Shown here in pieces: positions 16,249 to 23,927 of a DNA stretch of 64,000 nucleotides. Within the stretch, counting starts at the first letter, position 1, and the number at the start of each line of letters is the position of its first letter. The position numbers and the translations under genes are program-made. Origin of the DNA: Streptomyces sp. SAI-135 (GTDB taxonomy: Bacteria; Actinomycetota; Actinomycetes; Streptomycetales; Streptomycetaceae). Location: assembly GCF_029893805.1 (NCBI RefSeq), contig NZ_JARXYP010000002.1, positions 3,410,001 through 3,474,000 on the forward strand, written 5' to 3'. Below the pieces are notes generated by a model. It saw only the letters and a list, made by a program, of their open reading frames with translations. It was not told where the DNA came from and made no database searches.

Positions 16249-16295
16249 GCCCCCGCAGGTAACGACTCCGTTGCCTGCGGGGGCGTTTTGTCTTT
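16249..16295 (+). terminator. Rho-independent terminator after the MscS gene
   Basis: Sixteen-base arms from GCCCCCGCAGGTAACG to CGTTGCCTGCGGGGGC pair with only one G-U, around an ACTC loop, and are followed by GTTTTGTCTTT. This is the best intrinsic terminator in the window and isolates the csn operon from upstream transcription. Confidence 0.9.
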
Positions 16296-16342
16296 CCCCT
16301 CTTGACGGACAGGTGGGCCGGACCTAAGTTCCCTGCATCCGA

Positions 16343-16357
16343 TAGGAAACCTTCCTA
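16343..16357. promoter_or_regulatory. CsnR-box palindrome
   Basis: TAGGAA-ACC-TTCCTA, a 6-3-6 palindrome 50 bp upstream of csnR. It resembles, from memory, the AGGAAA/TTTCCT-type operator described for the chitosanase repressor CsnR of Streptomyces. Position and neighbours support autoregulation. Confidence 0.7.
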
Positions 16358-16406
16358 ACAGTCTCCGGACAGTACAGTCGTCCGGCAGTCACGGAGAGGG
16401 GCACCC

Positions 16407-17600
16407 ATGGCAGGCACACCACGCACACTCCGCGCCATGAACGACCGTGCCGCGCTCGACCTCCTGCTGGAGCACGGCCCCCTCTCCCGTACGCGGATCG
16501 GCAAGCTCACCGGCCTCTCCAAGCCGACCGCGTCCCAGCTCCTGGCCCGCCTCGAGGCGTCGGGGCTCGTCCTCGCCACCGGTACCAGCGAGGGCAGGCC
16601 GGGACCCAACGCCCAGCTCTACGAGGTCGACCCGACCGCCGCCTACGCCGCCGGGCTCGACGTCACCCCCGAGCGCATCCTCGCCGCGGTCGCCGACATC
16701 ACCGGCCGCGAGGTGGGCTCCTTCGAACTGCCGACCCCGGGAAGGCGACCCGCCCAGCCCGTCGTGCAGCAGGTCACCGAGGCCCTCGACGGCGCGGTGA
16801 AGGCGGCGGGGCTGGCCCGCGGCGACGTCCACCGGCTCGTCATCGGCACCCCGGGCGCCTTCGACCCGGGCACGGGCCGGCTGCGCTACGCCTCCCACCT
16901 CCCCGGCTGGCACACCCCGACCCTCCTCGACGAACTCGCCGCCGCCCTGCCGATGCCGGTCGAGTACGAGAACGACGTCAACCTCGTCGCCGTGGCCGAG
17001 CAGCGGCTCGGCGCCGCCCGCGGCCACGAGGACTTCGTGCTGCTGTGGAACGAGGGCGGTCTCGGTGCCGCCCTGGTCCTCGGCGGCCGGCTGCACCGCG
17101 GCTGGACCGGCGGCGCGGGAGAGGTGGGTTTCCTGCCGGTTCCCGGAGCGCCCCTGGTCCGACAGGTGACCAGGGCCAACAGTGGTGGCTACCAGGAACT
17201 CGCCGGTTCCCAGGCCATCCCCCAGCTCGCCCGCGAGCTCGGCATGACGGACATCCCCTCGGGGCCGTACGCCGAGGTCGCCGCCGCCCTCGTCGAGCGG
17301 GCCGCCACCGAGGACACCGTCCTGAACAGGCTGCTCCTGGAGACCTACGCCACCCGGCTGGCCACCGGTCTCGCCTCCCTCGTCTCCGTCCTCGACCCCG
17401 AACTCGTCGTCCTCAGCGGTGCCTCGCTCACCGCCGGCGGCGACACCCTGCGCGCCCTCGTCCAGGCCGAGCTGGAGGAACTGGCAGCCTCCCGGCCCCG
17501 GCTGGTCGTCGGCGCCGTCCGTGAACACCCCGTGCTGCGCGGCGCCCTGGAGAGCGCGCTGGCGGCCACCCGCGACGAGGTCTTCGACACCTCGCGCTGA
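16407..17600 (+). CDS. csnR: ROK-family transcriptional repressor, CsnR type
   Basis: 397 residues; GGAGAGG precedes ATG 16407. Residues ~20-75 are a winged helix (LDLLLEHGPLSRTRIGKLTGLSKPTASQLL, quoted by SRTRIGKLTGLS and PTASQLLARLEASGL). The remainder is a ROK sugar-kinase-like domain with DVTPERILAAVADI, IGTPGAFDPGTG and the ENDVN sugar-site motif. The usual zinc motif CxCGxxGCxE after GGAGEVGF is absent. Gene order (ROK repressor, lipoprotein, two permeases, GH4, kinase) is that of csnR-EFGHK in S. lividans and S. coelicolor, where CsnR represses the chitosan-oligosaccharide uptake operon and the chitosanase gene. The palindrome upstream fits. Confidence 0.85.
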   Translation: MAGTPRTLRAMNDRAALDLLLEHGPLSRTRIGKLTGLSKPTASQLLARLEASGLVLATGTSEGRPGPNAQLYEVDPTAAYAAGLDVTPERILAAVADITGREVGSFELPTPGRRPAQPVVQQVTEALDGAVKAAGLARGDVHRLVIGTPGAFDPGTGRLRYASHLPGWHTPTLLDELAAALPMPVEYENDVNLVAVAEQRLGAARGHEDFVLLWNEGGLGAALVLGGRLHRGWTGGAGEVGFLPVPGAPLVRQVTRANSGGYQELAGSQAIPQLARELGMTDIPSGPYAEVAAALVERAATEDTVLNRLLLETYATRLATGLASLVSVLDPELVVLSGASLTAGGDTLRALVQAELEELAASRPRLVVGAVREHPVLRGALESALAATRDEVFDTSR

Positions 17601-17652
17601 CCCCCGTACTCCCCCACACCTCACTCACCGCCCGTCCCTGGGAGACCCCGTC

Positions 17653-18996
17653 ATGCGCACAGCCGTACCCTCAGCCGCCCGAAAAGCGGCCTTTGCCCTG
17701 ACCGTGTCCGCGGTGCTCGTCACCACCGCCTGTACCGGCCAGTCCTCCTCCGGCGCCGACGACGACGCCTCCAAGGAGACGACCGTCAACTTCTGGCACG
17801 CCTGGAGCGCGGACTCCGAGGTGAAGGCCGTGAAGAGCCTGGTCGCCGGCTTCGAGAAGGCGCACCCCAACATCCACGTCAACGTCGTCGGCAACATGAC
17901 CGACGACAAGATCAACCAGGCGCTGCGCACGGGCGGCGGCAAGGCCCCGGACGTCATCTCGTCGTTCACCACCAACAACGTGGGCAAGTTCTGCTCCTCG
18001 GGCGCGCTGGTCGACCTGAACCCGTTCTTCGAGAAGTCGGACATCGACCCGGCGAAGACCTTCCCGGCCGCGATGAACGAGTACACGCAGTTCGACGGCG
18101 ACCGCTGTGCCGTGCCGCTGCTGGGCGACGCGTACGGGCTCTACTACAACAAGACCGCGTTCGAGAAGGCCGGGATCACGAGCCCGCCCAAGACGTGGTC
18201 CGAGTTCGAGAAGGACGCCAAGAAGCTGACGATCGCCCAGGGCGACTCGTACAGGCAGCTCGGGTTCATGCCGAACTACCACGGCTGGGAGACCACGACC
18301 GAGCACTACCTGGGCCAGTTCTCGCCCACCTACTTCGACACCTCGGGCAAGTCCACGATCGCCACCGACCCGGCCGTCACCGCCGCCTTCACCGTCCAGA
18401 AGAAACTCGTCGACGAGCTCGGCGGCTACCGGAAGCTGGAGAAGTACCGCGCGGGCCTCGGCGACGAGTGGGGCCCCAAGCACCCCTTCCAGACCGGCCA
18501 GGTCGCCATGCAGCTCGACGGCGAGTGGCGCCTCGGCATGGCCCTGGACGCCAAGCCGGACTTCGAGATCGGCGTGGCCCCGCTGCCGGTCCCCGACGAC
18601 CAGGCCGACCAGTACGGCAAGGGATACATCACCGGCACCATCGCCGGCATCGCCGCCAACAGCACCAAGCAGAACGCGGCCTGGGAGTTCCTGAAGTACA
18701 TCACCACGGACACGGACGCGGTCGTCGGCTTCTCGAACGACATCCACAACGTGCCGTCCACGCTGGCCGCACTCAAGTCGCCGAAGCTGAAGTACGACCC
18801 GCGCTTCAAGACCTTCCTCGACATCGCGGCGAACCCGCACTCGACGACCGCCCCGTCCTCGATCAACGGCGGTGTCTACCTGACCACCGTCCAGGACCTC
18901 GGCTACGCCTACGAGAGCGGCAAGGTCACCGACCTGAAGAAGGGCCTCGCCGCCGCGGCCGAGCAGATCGACACGGACATCGCGCAGGCGAAGTGA
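17653..18996 (+). CDS. csnE: Sugar ABC transporter substrate-binding lipoprotein (CsnE-like)
   Basis: 447 residues from ATG 17653 after GGGAGA. A basic N-terminus and hydrophobic core end at TTAC (Cys27), a lipobox, so the mature protein is lipid-anchored outside. NFWHAWSADSEVKAVKSLVAGFE, PDVISSFTTNNVGKF and AVPLLGDAYGLYYNKTAFEKAGI are family-1 sugar-binding-protein landmarks. In the csn operon this protein is thought to bind chitosan oligosaccharides or glucosamine disaccharides. It starts 52 bp after csnR and ends one base into csnF, so the operon is tight. Confidence 0.85.
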   Translation: MRTAVPSAARKAAFALTVSAVLVTTACTGQSSSGADDDASKETTVNFWHAWSADSEVKAVKSLVAGFEKAHPNIHVNVVGNMTDDKINQALRTGGGKAPDVISSFTTNNVGKFCSSGALVDLNPFFEKSDIDPAKTFPAAMNEYTQFDGDRCAVPLLGDAYGLYYNKTAFEKAGITSPPKTWSEFEKDAKKLTIAQGDSYRQLGFMPNYHGWETTTEHYLGQFSPTYFDTSGKSTIATDPAVTAAFTVQKKLVDELGGYRKLEKYRAGLGDEWGPKHPFQTGQVAMQLDGEWRLGMALDAKPDFEIGVAPLPVPDDQADQYGKGYITGTIAGIAANSTKQNAAWEFLKYITTDTDAVVGFSNDIHNVPSTLAALKSPKLKYDPRFKTFLDIAANPHSTTAPSSINGGVYLTTVQDLGYAYESGKVTDLKKGLAAAAEQIDTDIAQAK

Positions 18997-19940
18997 TGGC
19001 CGCGACGATCACGCTCGCCTCGAAGCGCCGCAGGTCGGCGCTGCGGACCCTCGCCTTCATGTCCCCCTGGCTGATCGGCTTCTCGGTCTTCTTCGCCTAT
19101 CCGCTGATCTCCACGGTCTACTTCTCGTTCATGCACTACGACGGCTTCAGGCCGCCGACCTGGAGCGGGACGAAGAACTGGACCTACGTCTTCGAGCACT
19201 ACCCCTTCTTCTGGCCGGCCCTGCGCAACACCCTGTGGCTGGTCGTGGTGATGGTGTCCCTCCGGGTCGTCTTCGGACTCGGTGTCGGCCTGCTCATCAC
19301 GAAGATCAAGACGGGGACGGGTGTCTTCCGGACGCTCTTCTACCTGCCGTACCTGGCTCCGCCGGTGGCCGCCACCATGGCCTTCGCCTTCCTGCTCAAC
19401 CCCGGTACGGGCCCGGTCAACTCGATCCTGGAGAAGGCCGGCATCCCGGCCCCCGGCTGGTTCAACGACCCCACCTGGTCCAAGCCGGCCCTCACCCTGC
19501 TCGCCCTGTGGGGCATCGGCGACCTGATGGTCATCTTCATGGCCGCGCTGCTCGACGTGCCGCAGGAGCAGTACGAGGCGGCCGAGCTGGACGGGGCGTC
19601 GGCCTGGCAGCGGTTCCGGTTCGTCACCCTGCCCAACATCTCGCCGATCGTGATGTTCGCGGTCGTCACCGGCGTGATCCAGACCATGCAGTACTACACA
19701 CAGCCGTTGATCGCGGGGAAGGTCGCCTCGGGGGTGATCCAGGGCGCGGGCACCCAGTTCGAGCCCGGCTATCCGGAGAAGTCCACGCTGACCCTCCCCC
19801 AGCTCGTCTACAACCTCGGCTTCCAGCGCTTCGACTACGGCTCCGCGTGTGTCGTCGCCCTCGTCCTCTTCGCCCTGTCGATGGTGTTCACCGCGTTCCT
19901 GATGCGGCGCCGGGGCGGTCTCCTCCAGGCAGGTGACTGA
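18996..19940 (+). CDS. csnF: Sugar ABC transporter permease (MalF type, CsnF-like)
   Basis: 314 residues from ATG 18996, which shares its A with the csnE stop (TGATG). Six membrane helices, beginning with FMSPWLIGFSVFFAYPLISTVYFS. The EAA loop is EQYEAAELDGASAWQRFRFVTLP, the docking site for the ATPase. No ATPase gene is in the operon; in Streptomyces the shared MsiK protein serves such importers, and that is likely here (inference). Pairs with the next permease to form the channel. Confidence 0.88.
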   Translation: MAATITLASKRRRSALRTLAFMSPWLIGFSVFFAYPLISTVYFSFMHYDGFRPPTWSGTKNWTYVFEHYPFFWPALRNTLWLVVVMVSLRVVFGLGVGLLITKIKTGTGVFRTLFYLPYLAPPVAATMAFAFLLNPGTGPVNSILEKAGIPAPGWFNDPTWSKPALTLLALWGIGDLMVIFMAALLDVPQEQYEAAELDGASAWQRFRFVTLPNISPIVMFAVVTGVIQTMQYYTQPLIAGKVASGVIQGAGTQFEPGYPEKSTLTLPQLVYNLGFQRFDYGSACVVALVLFALSMVFTAFLMRRRGGLLQAGD

Positions 19941-19942
19941 CC

Positions 19943-20836
19943 ATGACCCAAGTACTGGACCGGCCGGTGGAGTTGAAGACCCCGGCCTCGCCCGCCGAGC
20001 GCACCGCCCGGCGCCGGGCCCTGCTGGAGTGGGTGGCGGTCCACTCGCTCGGCATCGCCGCCGCGCTCTTCTTCACGCTGCCCTTCGTGTTCGTGTTCCT
20101 GACCTCGCTGATGAGCGACAGCCAGGCCCTCAGCCGCGATCTGATCCCGCACACCTGGGAGTGGGGCAACTACCGACGGGTCCTCGACACCCCGGGCTTC
20201 CTGACCTGGTGGCGCAACACGCTGATCTACGCGGGACTGGGAACGGTCCTCACGGTCGTGTCGTCGGTCCCGGTGGCGTACGCGCTCGCCAAGTTCCGCT
20301 TCCGGGGCCGCAACCTGTCCCTGATGCTGGTGATCTCGATGATGATGCTGCCGCCCCAGGTCGTCATCATCCCGATGTACCTCTTCTGGGCGAAGCAGCT
20401 CGGTCTGTCGGGCACACTGTGGCCGCTGATCATCCCGATGGCGTTCGGGGACGCGTTCTCGATCTTCCTGCTCCGGCAGTTCCTGATGACGATCCCGAAC
20501 GAGTACGTGGACGCGGCCAAGGTCGACGGCTGCGGCGATCTGCGCACCCTGCTGAAGGTCGTCGTCCCCATGGCCAAGCCCGGCATCGCGGCCGTCGCGC
20601 TCTTCCAGTTCTTCTACGCCTGGAACGACTACTTCGGCCCGCAGATCTACGCCTCGGAGAACCAGAACGCCTGGACACTGAGCTACGGCCTGGAGTCCTT
20701 CAAGGGCATGCACCACACCGACTGGAACCTCACCATGGCCGCGACCGTGCTGGTCATGGCCCCCGTGATCCTCGTGTTCTTCTTCGCGCAGAAGGCGTTC
20801 GTCGAGGGCGTCACGCTGACCGGAGTGAAGGGTTAA
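19943..20836 (+). CDS. csnG: Sugar ABC transporter permease (MalG type, CsnG-like)
   Basis: 297 residues, two bases after csnF. Six helices, with the second-permease pattern SLGIAAALFFTLPFVFVFLTSL, PVAYALAKFRFRGRN and the EAA loop NEYVDAAKVDGCGDLRTLLKVV. Ends in the typical VTLTGVKG tail of the family. Together with CsnF and CsnE it would import amino-sugar oligosaccharides. A GC hairpin with a GNRA loop separates it from the enzyme genes. Confidence 0.88.
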   Translation: MTQVLDRPVELKTPASPAERTARRRALLEWVAVHSLGIAAALFFTLPFVFVFLTSLMSDSQALSRDLIPHTWEWGNYRRVLDTPGFLTWWRNTLIYAGLGTVLTVVSSVPVAYALAKFRFRGRNLSLMLVISMMMLPPQVVIIPMYLFWAKQLGLSGTLWPLIIPMAFGDAFSIFLLRQFLMTIPNEYVDAAKVDGCGDLRTLLKVVVPMAKPGIAAVALFQFFYAWNDYFGPQIYASENQNAWTLSYGLESFKGMHHTDWNLTMAATVLVMAPVILVFFFAQKAFVEGVTLTGVKG

Positions 20837-20855
20837 GGACGTATGCGGCATCTCC

Positions 20856-20873
20856 CCGGGGGGCAACCCCCGG
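20856..20873 (+). promoter_or_regulatory. GNRA-tetraloop hairpin between csnG and csnH
   Basis: CCGGGGG and CCCCCGG pair around GCAA, a stable GNRA tetraloop, within the 89-bp gap of an otherwise gapless operon. It could act as an RNA-stability element or partial terminator that makes transporter and enzyme levels differ. Confidence 0.5.
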
Positions 20874-20925
20874 ACCCCCGGCCGATGATCACCGCTCCCC
20901 ACGCCCGGAAGCGAGGCAACCTTCA

Positions 20926-22191
20926 GTGAAACTCACCGTGGTCGGCGGAGGCTCGACCTACACCCCCGAACTCATCGACGGTTTCGCCCGCCTGCGCGAC
21001 ACCCTGCCCGTCGAGGAACTCGTCCTGGTCGACCCGGCCGCCGAGCGCCTGGAGCTGGTGGGCGGGCTCGCCCGGCGCATCTTCGCCCGGCAGGGCCATG
21101 ACGGCCGTATCGTCACCACGTCCGACCTGGACGCGGGCGTGGACGGCGCCGACGCCGTGCTCCTTCAGCTCCGCGTCGGCGGCCAGGCGGCCCGGCAACA
21201 GGACGAGACCTGGCCCCTGGAGTGCGGCTGCGTCGGCCAGGAGACCACCGGCGCGGGCGGCCTCGCCAAGGCGCTGCGCACGGTCCCGGTCGTCCTCGAC
21301 ATCGCCGAACGCGTCCGCAGGACCAACCCGGACGCCTGGATCATCGACTTCACCAACCCCGTCGGAATCGTCACCCGCGCGCTGCTCCAGGCCGGGCACA
21401 AGGCGGTCGGGCTGTGCAACGTGGCGATCGGCTTCCAGCGGAAGTTCGCGGGCCTGCTCGGCCTCACCCCCTCCGACGTCCACCTCGACCACGTCGGCCT
21501 CAACCACCTCACCTGGGAGACCGGCGTACGGCTCGGCGGCCCCGAGGGCGAGGACGTGCTGCCCAAGCTGCTCGGCGAGCACGGCGAGGCGATCGCCGGC
21601 GACCTGCACCTGCCGCGCACGCTCCTCGACCGGCTCGGTGTGGTCCCGTCGTACTACCTGCGCTACTTCTACGCGCACGACGAGGTCGTACGGGAACTGG
21701 GCACCAAGCCGTCCCGGGCCGCCGAAGTCGCGGCGATGGAGGAGCAGTTGCTGCGGATGTACGGCGACCCGGCCCTGGACGAGAAACCGGAGCTGCTCGC
21801 CAAGCGGGGCGGCGCCTACTACTCGGAGGCGGCGGTGGACCTGGCCGCCGGACTGCTCGGCGGGGGCGGCAGCCCCTACCAGGTGGTCAACACCCTCAAC
21901 CGGGGCACGCTGCCGTTCCTGCCCGACGACGCGGTGATCGAGGTGCAGGCGGCGGTGGGCCCGAAGGGACCGACCCCGCTGGCGGTTCCGGCCGTGGACC
22001 CGCTGTTCGCGGGGCTGATGGCCAACGTCACCGCGTACGAGGACCTGGCACTGACGGCCGCCCTGCGCGGGGGCCGGGGCCGGGTCTTCAAGGCGCTCCT
22101 CGCCCACCCCCTCGTCGGCCAGTACGCGTACGCCGAGGGACTCACCGACCGACTGATCGCACACAACCGGGAGCATCTCGCGTGGGCCTGA
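20926..22191 (+). CDS. csnH: Glycoside hydrolase family 4 enzyme (CsnH-like)
   Basis: 421 residues from GTG 20926. VVGGGSTYTPELIDG is the GH4 NAD+ motif at the N-terminus. Cys164 in GLCNVAIG and His194 in VGLNHLTW are the metal ligands of the family; FTNPVGIV and YYLRYFYAHDE also fit. GH4 enzymes use NAD+ and a divalent metal for redox-assisted cleavage, classically of 6-phospho-glycosides. In the csn operon the likely substrate is an imported, perhaps phosphorylated, glucosamine oligosaccharide; exact specificity is not visible. The gene overlaps csnK by 10 bp. Confidence 0.88.
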   Translation: MKLTVVGGGSTYTPELIDGFARLRDTLPVEELVLVDPAAERLELVGGLARRIFARQGHDGRIVTTSDLDAGVDGADAVLLQLRVGGQAARQQDETWPLECGCVGQETTGAGGLAKALRTVPVVLDIAERVRRTNPDAWIIDFTNPVGIVTRALLQAGHKAVGLCNVAIGFQRKFAGLLGLTPSDVHLDHVGLNHLTWETGVRLGGPEGEDVLPKLLGEHGEAIAGDLHLPRTLLDRLGVVPSYYLRYFYAHDEVVRELGTKPSRAAEVAAMEEQLLRMYGDPALDEKPELLAKRGGAYYSEAAVDLAAGLLGGGGSPYQVVNTLNRGTLPFLPDDAVIEVQAAVGPKGPTPLAVPAVDPLFAGLMANVTAYEDLALTAALRGGRGRVFKALLAHPLVGQYAYAEGLTDRLIAHNREHLAWA

Positions 22192-23153
22192 CCGCATGCG
22201 TCCTCGCCGTCGACGCGGGCAACAGCAAGACCGACGTCGCGGTCGTGGCGGCCGACGGAAGCGTCCTCGCCACGGCCCGCGGCGGCGGGTTCCGCCCCCC
22301 GGTGGTGGGCGTCGAGAAGGCCGTGGACGTCGTCGCCGACGCGGTCGGGCGGGCCTTCGCCGCGGCCGGAGTGAGCGCGGTCGAGCATGTCTCGGCCTGT
22401 CTCGCCAACGCCGACTTCCCGGTGGAGGAACAGCAGTTGGCGGCGGCGCTGCACGCGCGCGCGTGGGGCGCGGACGTGGAGGTCCGCAACGACACCTTCG
22501 CGATCCTGCGGGCCGGGGCCGCCGAGCCGCGCGGGGTCGCCGTGGTGTGCGGGGCGGGCATCAACTGCGTCGGCATGCGGCCCGACGGCCGTACCGCGCG
22601 CTTCCCGGCGCTCGGCCGGATCTCCGGGGACTGGGGCGGCGGCTGGGGCCTCGCGGAGGAGGCCCTGTGGCATGCCGCCCGTGCGGAGGACGGGCGGGGT
22701 GTCGACACCGAGCTCGCGCGCGTGCTGCCCGCTCACTTCGGGCTGCCGTCGATGTACGCCCTCGTCGAGGCCCTGCACCTGGGGGAGATCGCCCCCGACC
22801 GCCGCCACGAACTGACCCCCGTGCTGTTCGCCGCGGCCGCCGCCGGCGACCCGGTGGCCCGCTCGCTCGTCGACCGGCTGGCCGACGAGGTGGTGTCCAT
22901 GGCGACGGTGGCGCTGACCCGCCTCGACCTCCTCGACGAGGAGACGCCGGTCCTGCTCGGCGGCAGCGTCCTGGCCGCCCGGCACCCCCAACTGGACGAC
23001 GGGGTGCGGGAACTCCTGGCGGCCCGCGCCCCCAAGGCGGTGCCCCGGGTGGTGACGGCGAGTCCGGTCCTGGGCGCCGCGCTCCTCGGCCTGGACCGGG
23101 CCGGGGCGTCCGCGGAGGTGCAGGCGAGGGTGCGGGCGTACTACGAGGCCTGA
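22182..23153 (+). CDS. csnK: BadF/BcrA-type amino-sugar kinase (CsnK-like)
   Basis: 323 residues from GTG 22182, inside the end of csnH. VLAVDAGNSKTDVAVV is the first phosphate loop of the ASKHA fold; VVCGAGINCVGM the second; SGDWGGGWGLAEEAL is a hallmark of the N-acetylglucosamine kinase branch of the BadF/BadG family; VLLGGSVLAARHP is the adenosine motif. It would phosphorylate GlcN or GlcNAc-type units released by CsnH. The stop overlaps the convergent P-loop kinase gene by 13 bp. Confidence 0.85.
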   Translation: MGLTACVLAVDAGNSKTDVAVVAADGSVLATARGGGFRPPVVGVEKAVDVVADAVGRAFAAAGVSAVEHVSACLANADFPVEEQQLAAALHARAWGADVEVRNDTFAILRAGAAEPRGVAVVCGAGINCVGMRPDGRTARFPALGRISGDWGGGWGLAEEALWHAARAEDGRGVDTELARVLPAHFGLPSMYALVEALHLGEIAPDRRHELTPVLFAAAAAGDPVARSLVDRLADEVVSMATVALTRLDLLDEETPVLLGGSVLAARHPQLDDGVRELLAARAPKAVPRVVTASPVLGAALLGLDRAGASAEVQARVRAYYEA

Positions 23154-23731
23154 GCGAGCACCGCGTCGGCCACGTCGGGGACGGACATGCCGTCCTCGAC
23201 GTCGACGCGGGGCAGCCCCAGCCGGTCGACCGCCTCCACCATGAGCTCCTGGTAGCGCATGCTCCGGGCCAGGAACTTGTCCATCAGCGCGCGCTCGTCC
23301 GCCGACGCCTCGTCGTAGCGCCCGCCCGCGCGGATCCGGGCGCGTACGACGTCCTCGCCGGCGGTGAGCCACACGGCGGCCGTGTGCGGGGCCCCCAGCG
23401 CGGCGACCCGTTCCGGCCACAGGGCGGAGCCCTCCAGGACCAGGCCCGGTCCGGTGGCGTGCGCCCCGACCAACGCCTCGATGCGGGGCCACAGCCGCTC
23501 GTAGTGGGCGAGGACCGAGGCGGTCAACTCGTCGACGCCGAGCGTCGCGTAGTGCTCGGCCACATGCGCCGGCACCTCCCGCTCCGGCGTACGCCAGGGC
23601 CGTCCCGGGTGTCTGGCCAGCAGGTCCGTCGAACGGTGCGCGAAGCCGAGCCGCTCCGCGACCGCCCCGGCCACCGTGGACTTGCCGGTATTGGATGTTC
23701 CGCCGATCATCACCACACGTACCCCGCGCAC
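23141..23731 (-). CDS. P-loop kinase-like protein (2-phosphoglycerate kinase/AAA type)
   Basis: 196 residues if GTG 23731 is used; ATG 23788 or a later ATG just before IGGTSNTGKST are alternatives, and none has a good ribosome site. MIGGTSNTGKSTVAGAVAERLG is quoted by its loop GTSNTGKST, a Walker A found in 2-phosphoglycerate-kinase-like and small metabolite kinases. LVLEGSALWPERV gives the Walker-B strand, and RIRAGGRYDEASADERALMDKFLARS a lid with several Arg residues. The substrate is unknown. It is convergent with csnK. Confidence 0.75.
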   Translation of the reverse strand: MRGVRVVMIGGTSNTGKSTVAGAVAERLGFAHRSTDLLARHPGRPWRTPEREVPAHVAEHYATLGVDELTASVLAHYERLWPRIEALVGAHATGPGLVLEGSALWPERVAALGAPHTAAVWLTAGEDVVRARIRAGGRYDEASADERALMDKFLARSMRYQELMVEAVDRLGLPRVDVEDGMSVPDVADAVLAQAS

Positions 23732-23927
23732 GACGCCGACCCTACGCGCCCCCGGGGGGAACCGAACCGATTCCGGCGGCGTATTCATGGGCAAGGGGTG
23801 GTGCGGAACGCTCAGCCGCCGACGGTCGATCCGCTGCGATCCGATCAAGATCCAGCCAAGCCCGGTGCGGATGTCGGTCGCGGCAGCGATACTTGCGGCG
23901 AGGGGTGACCATGGGGGAGGTCAAGCG

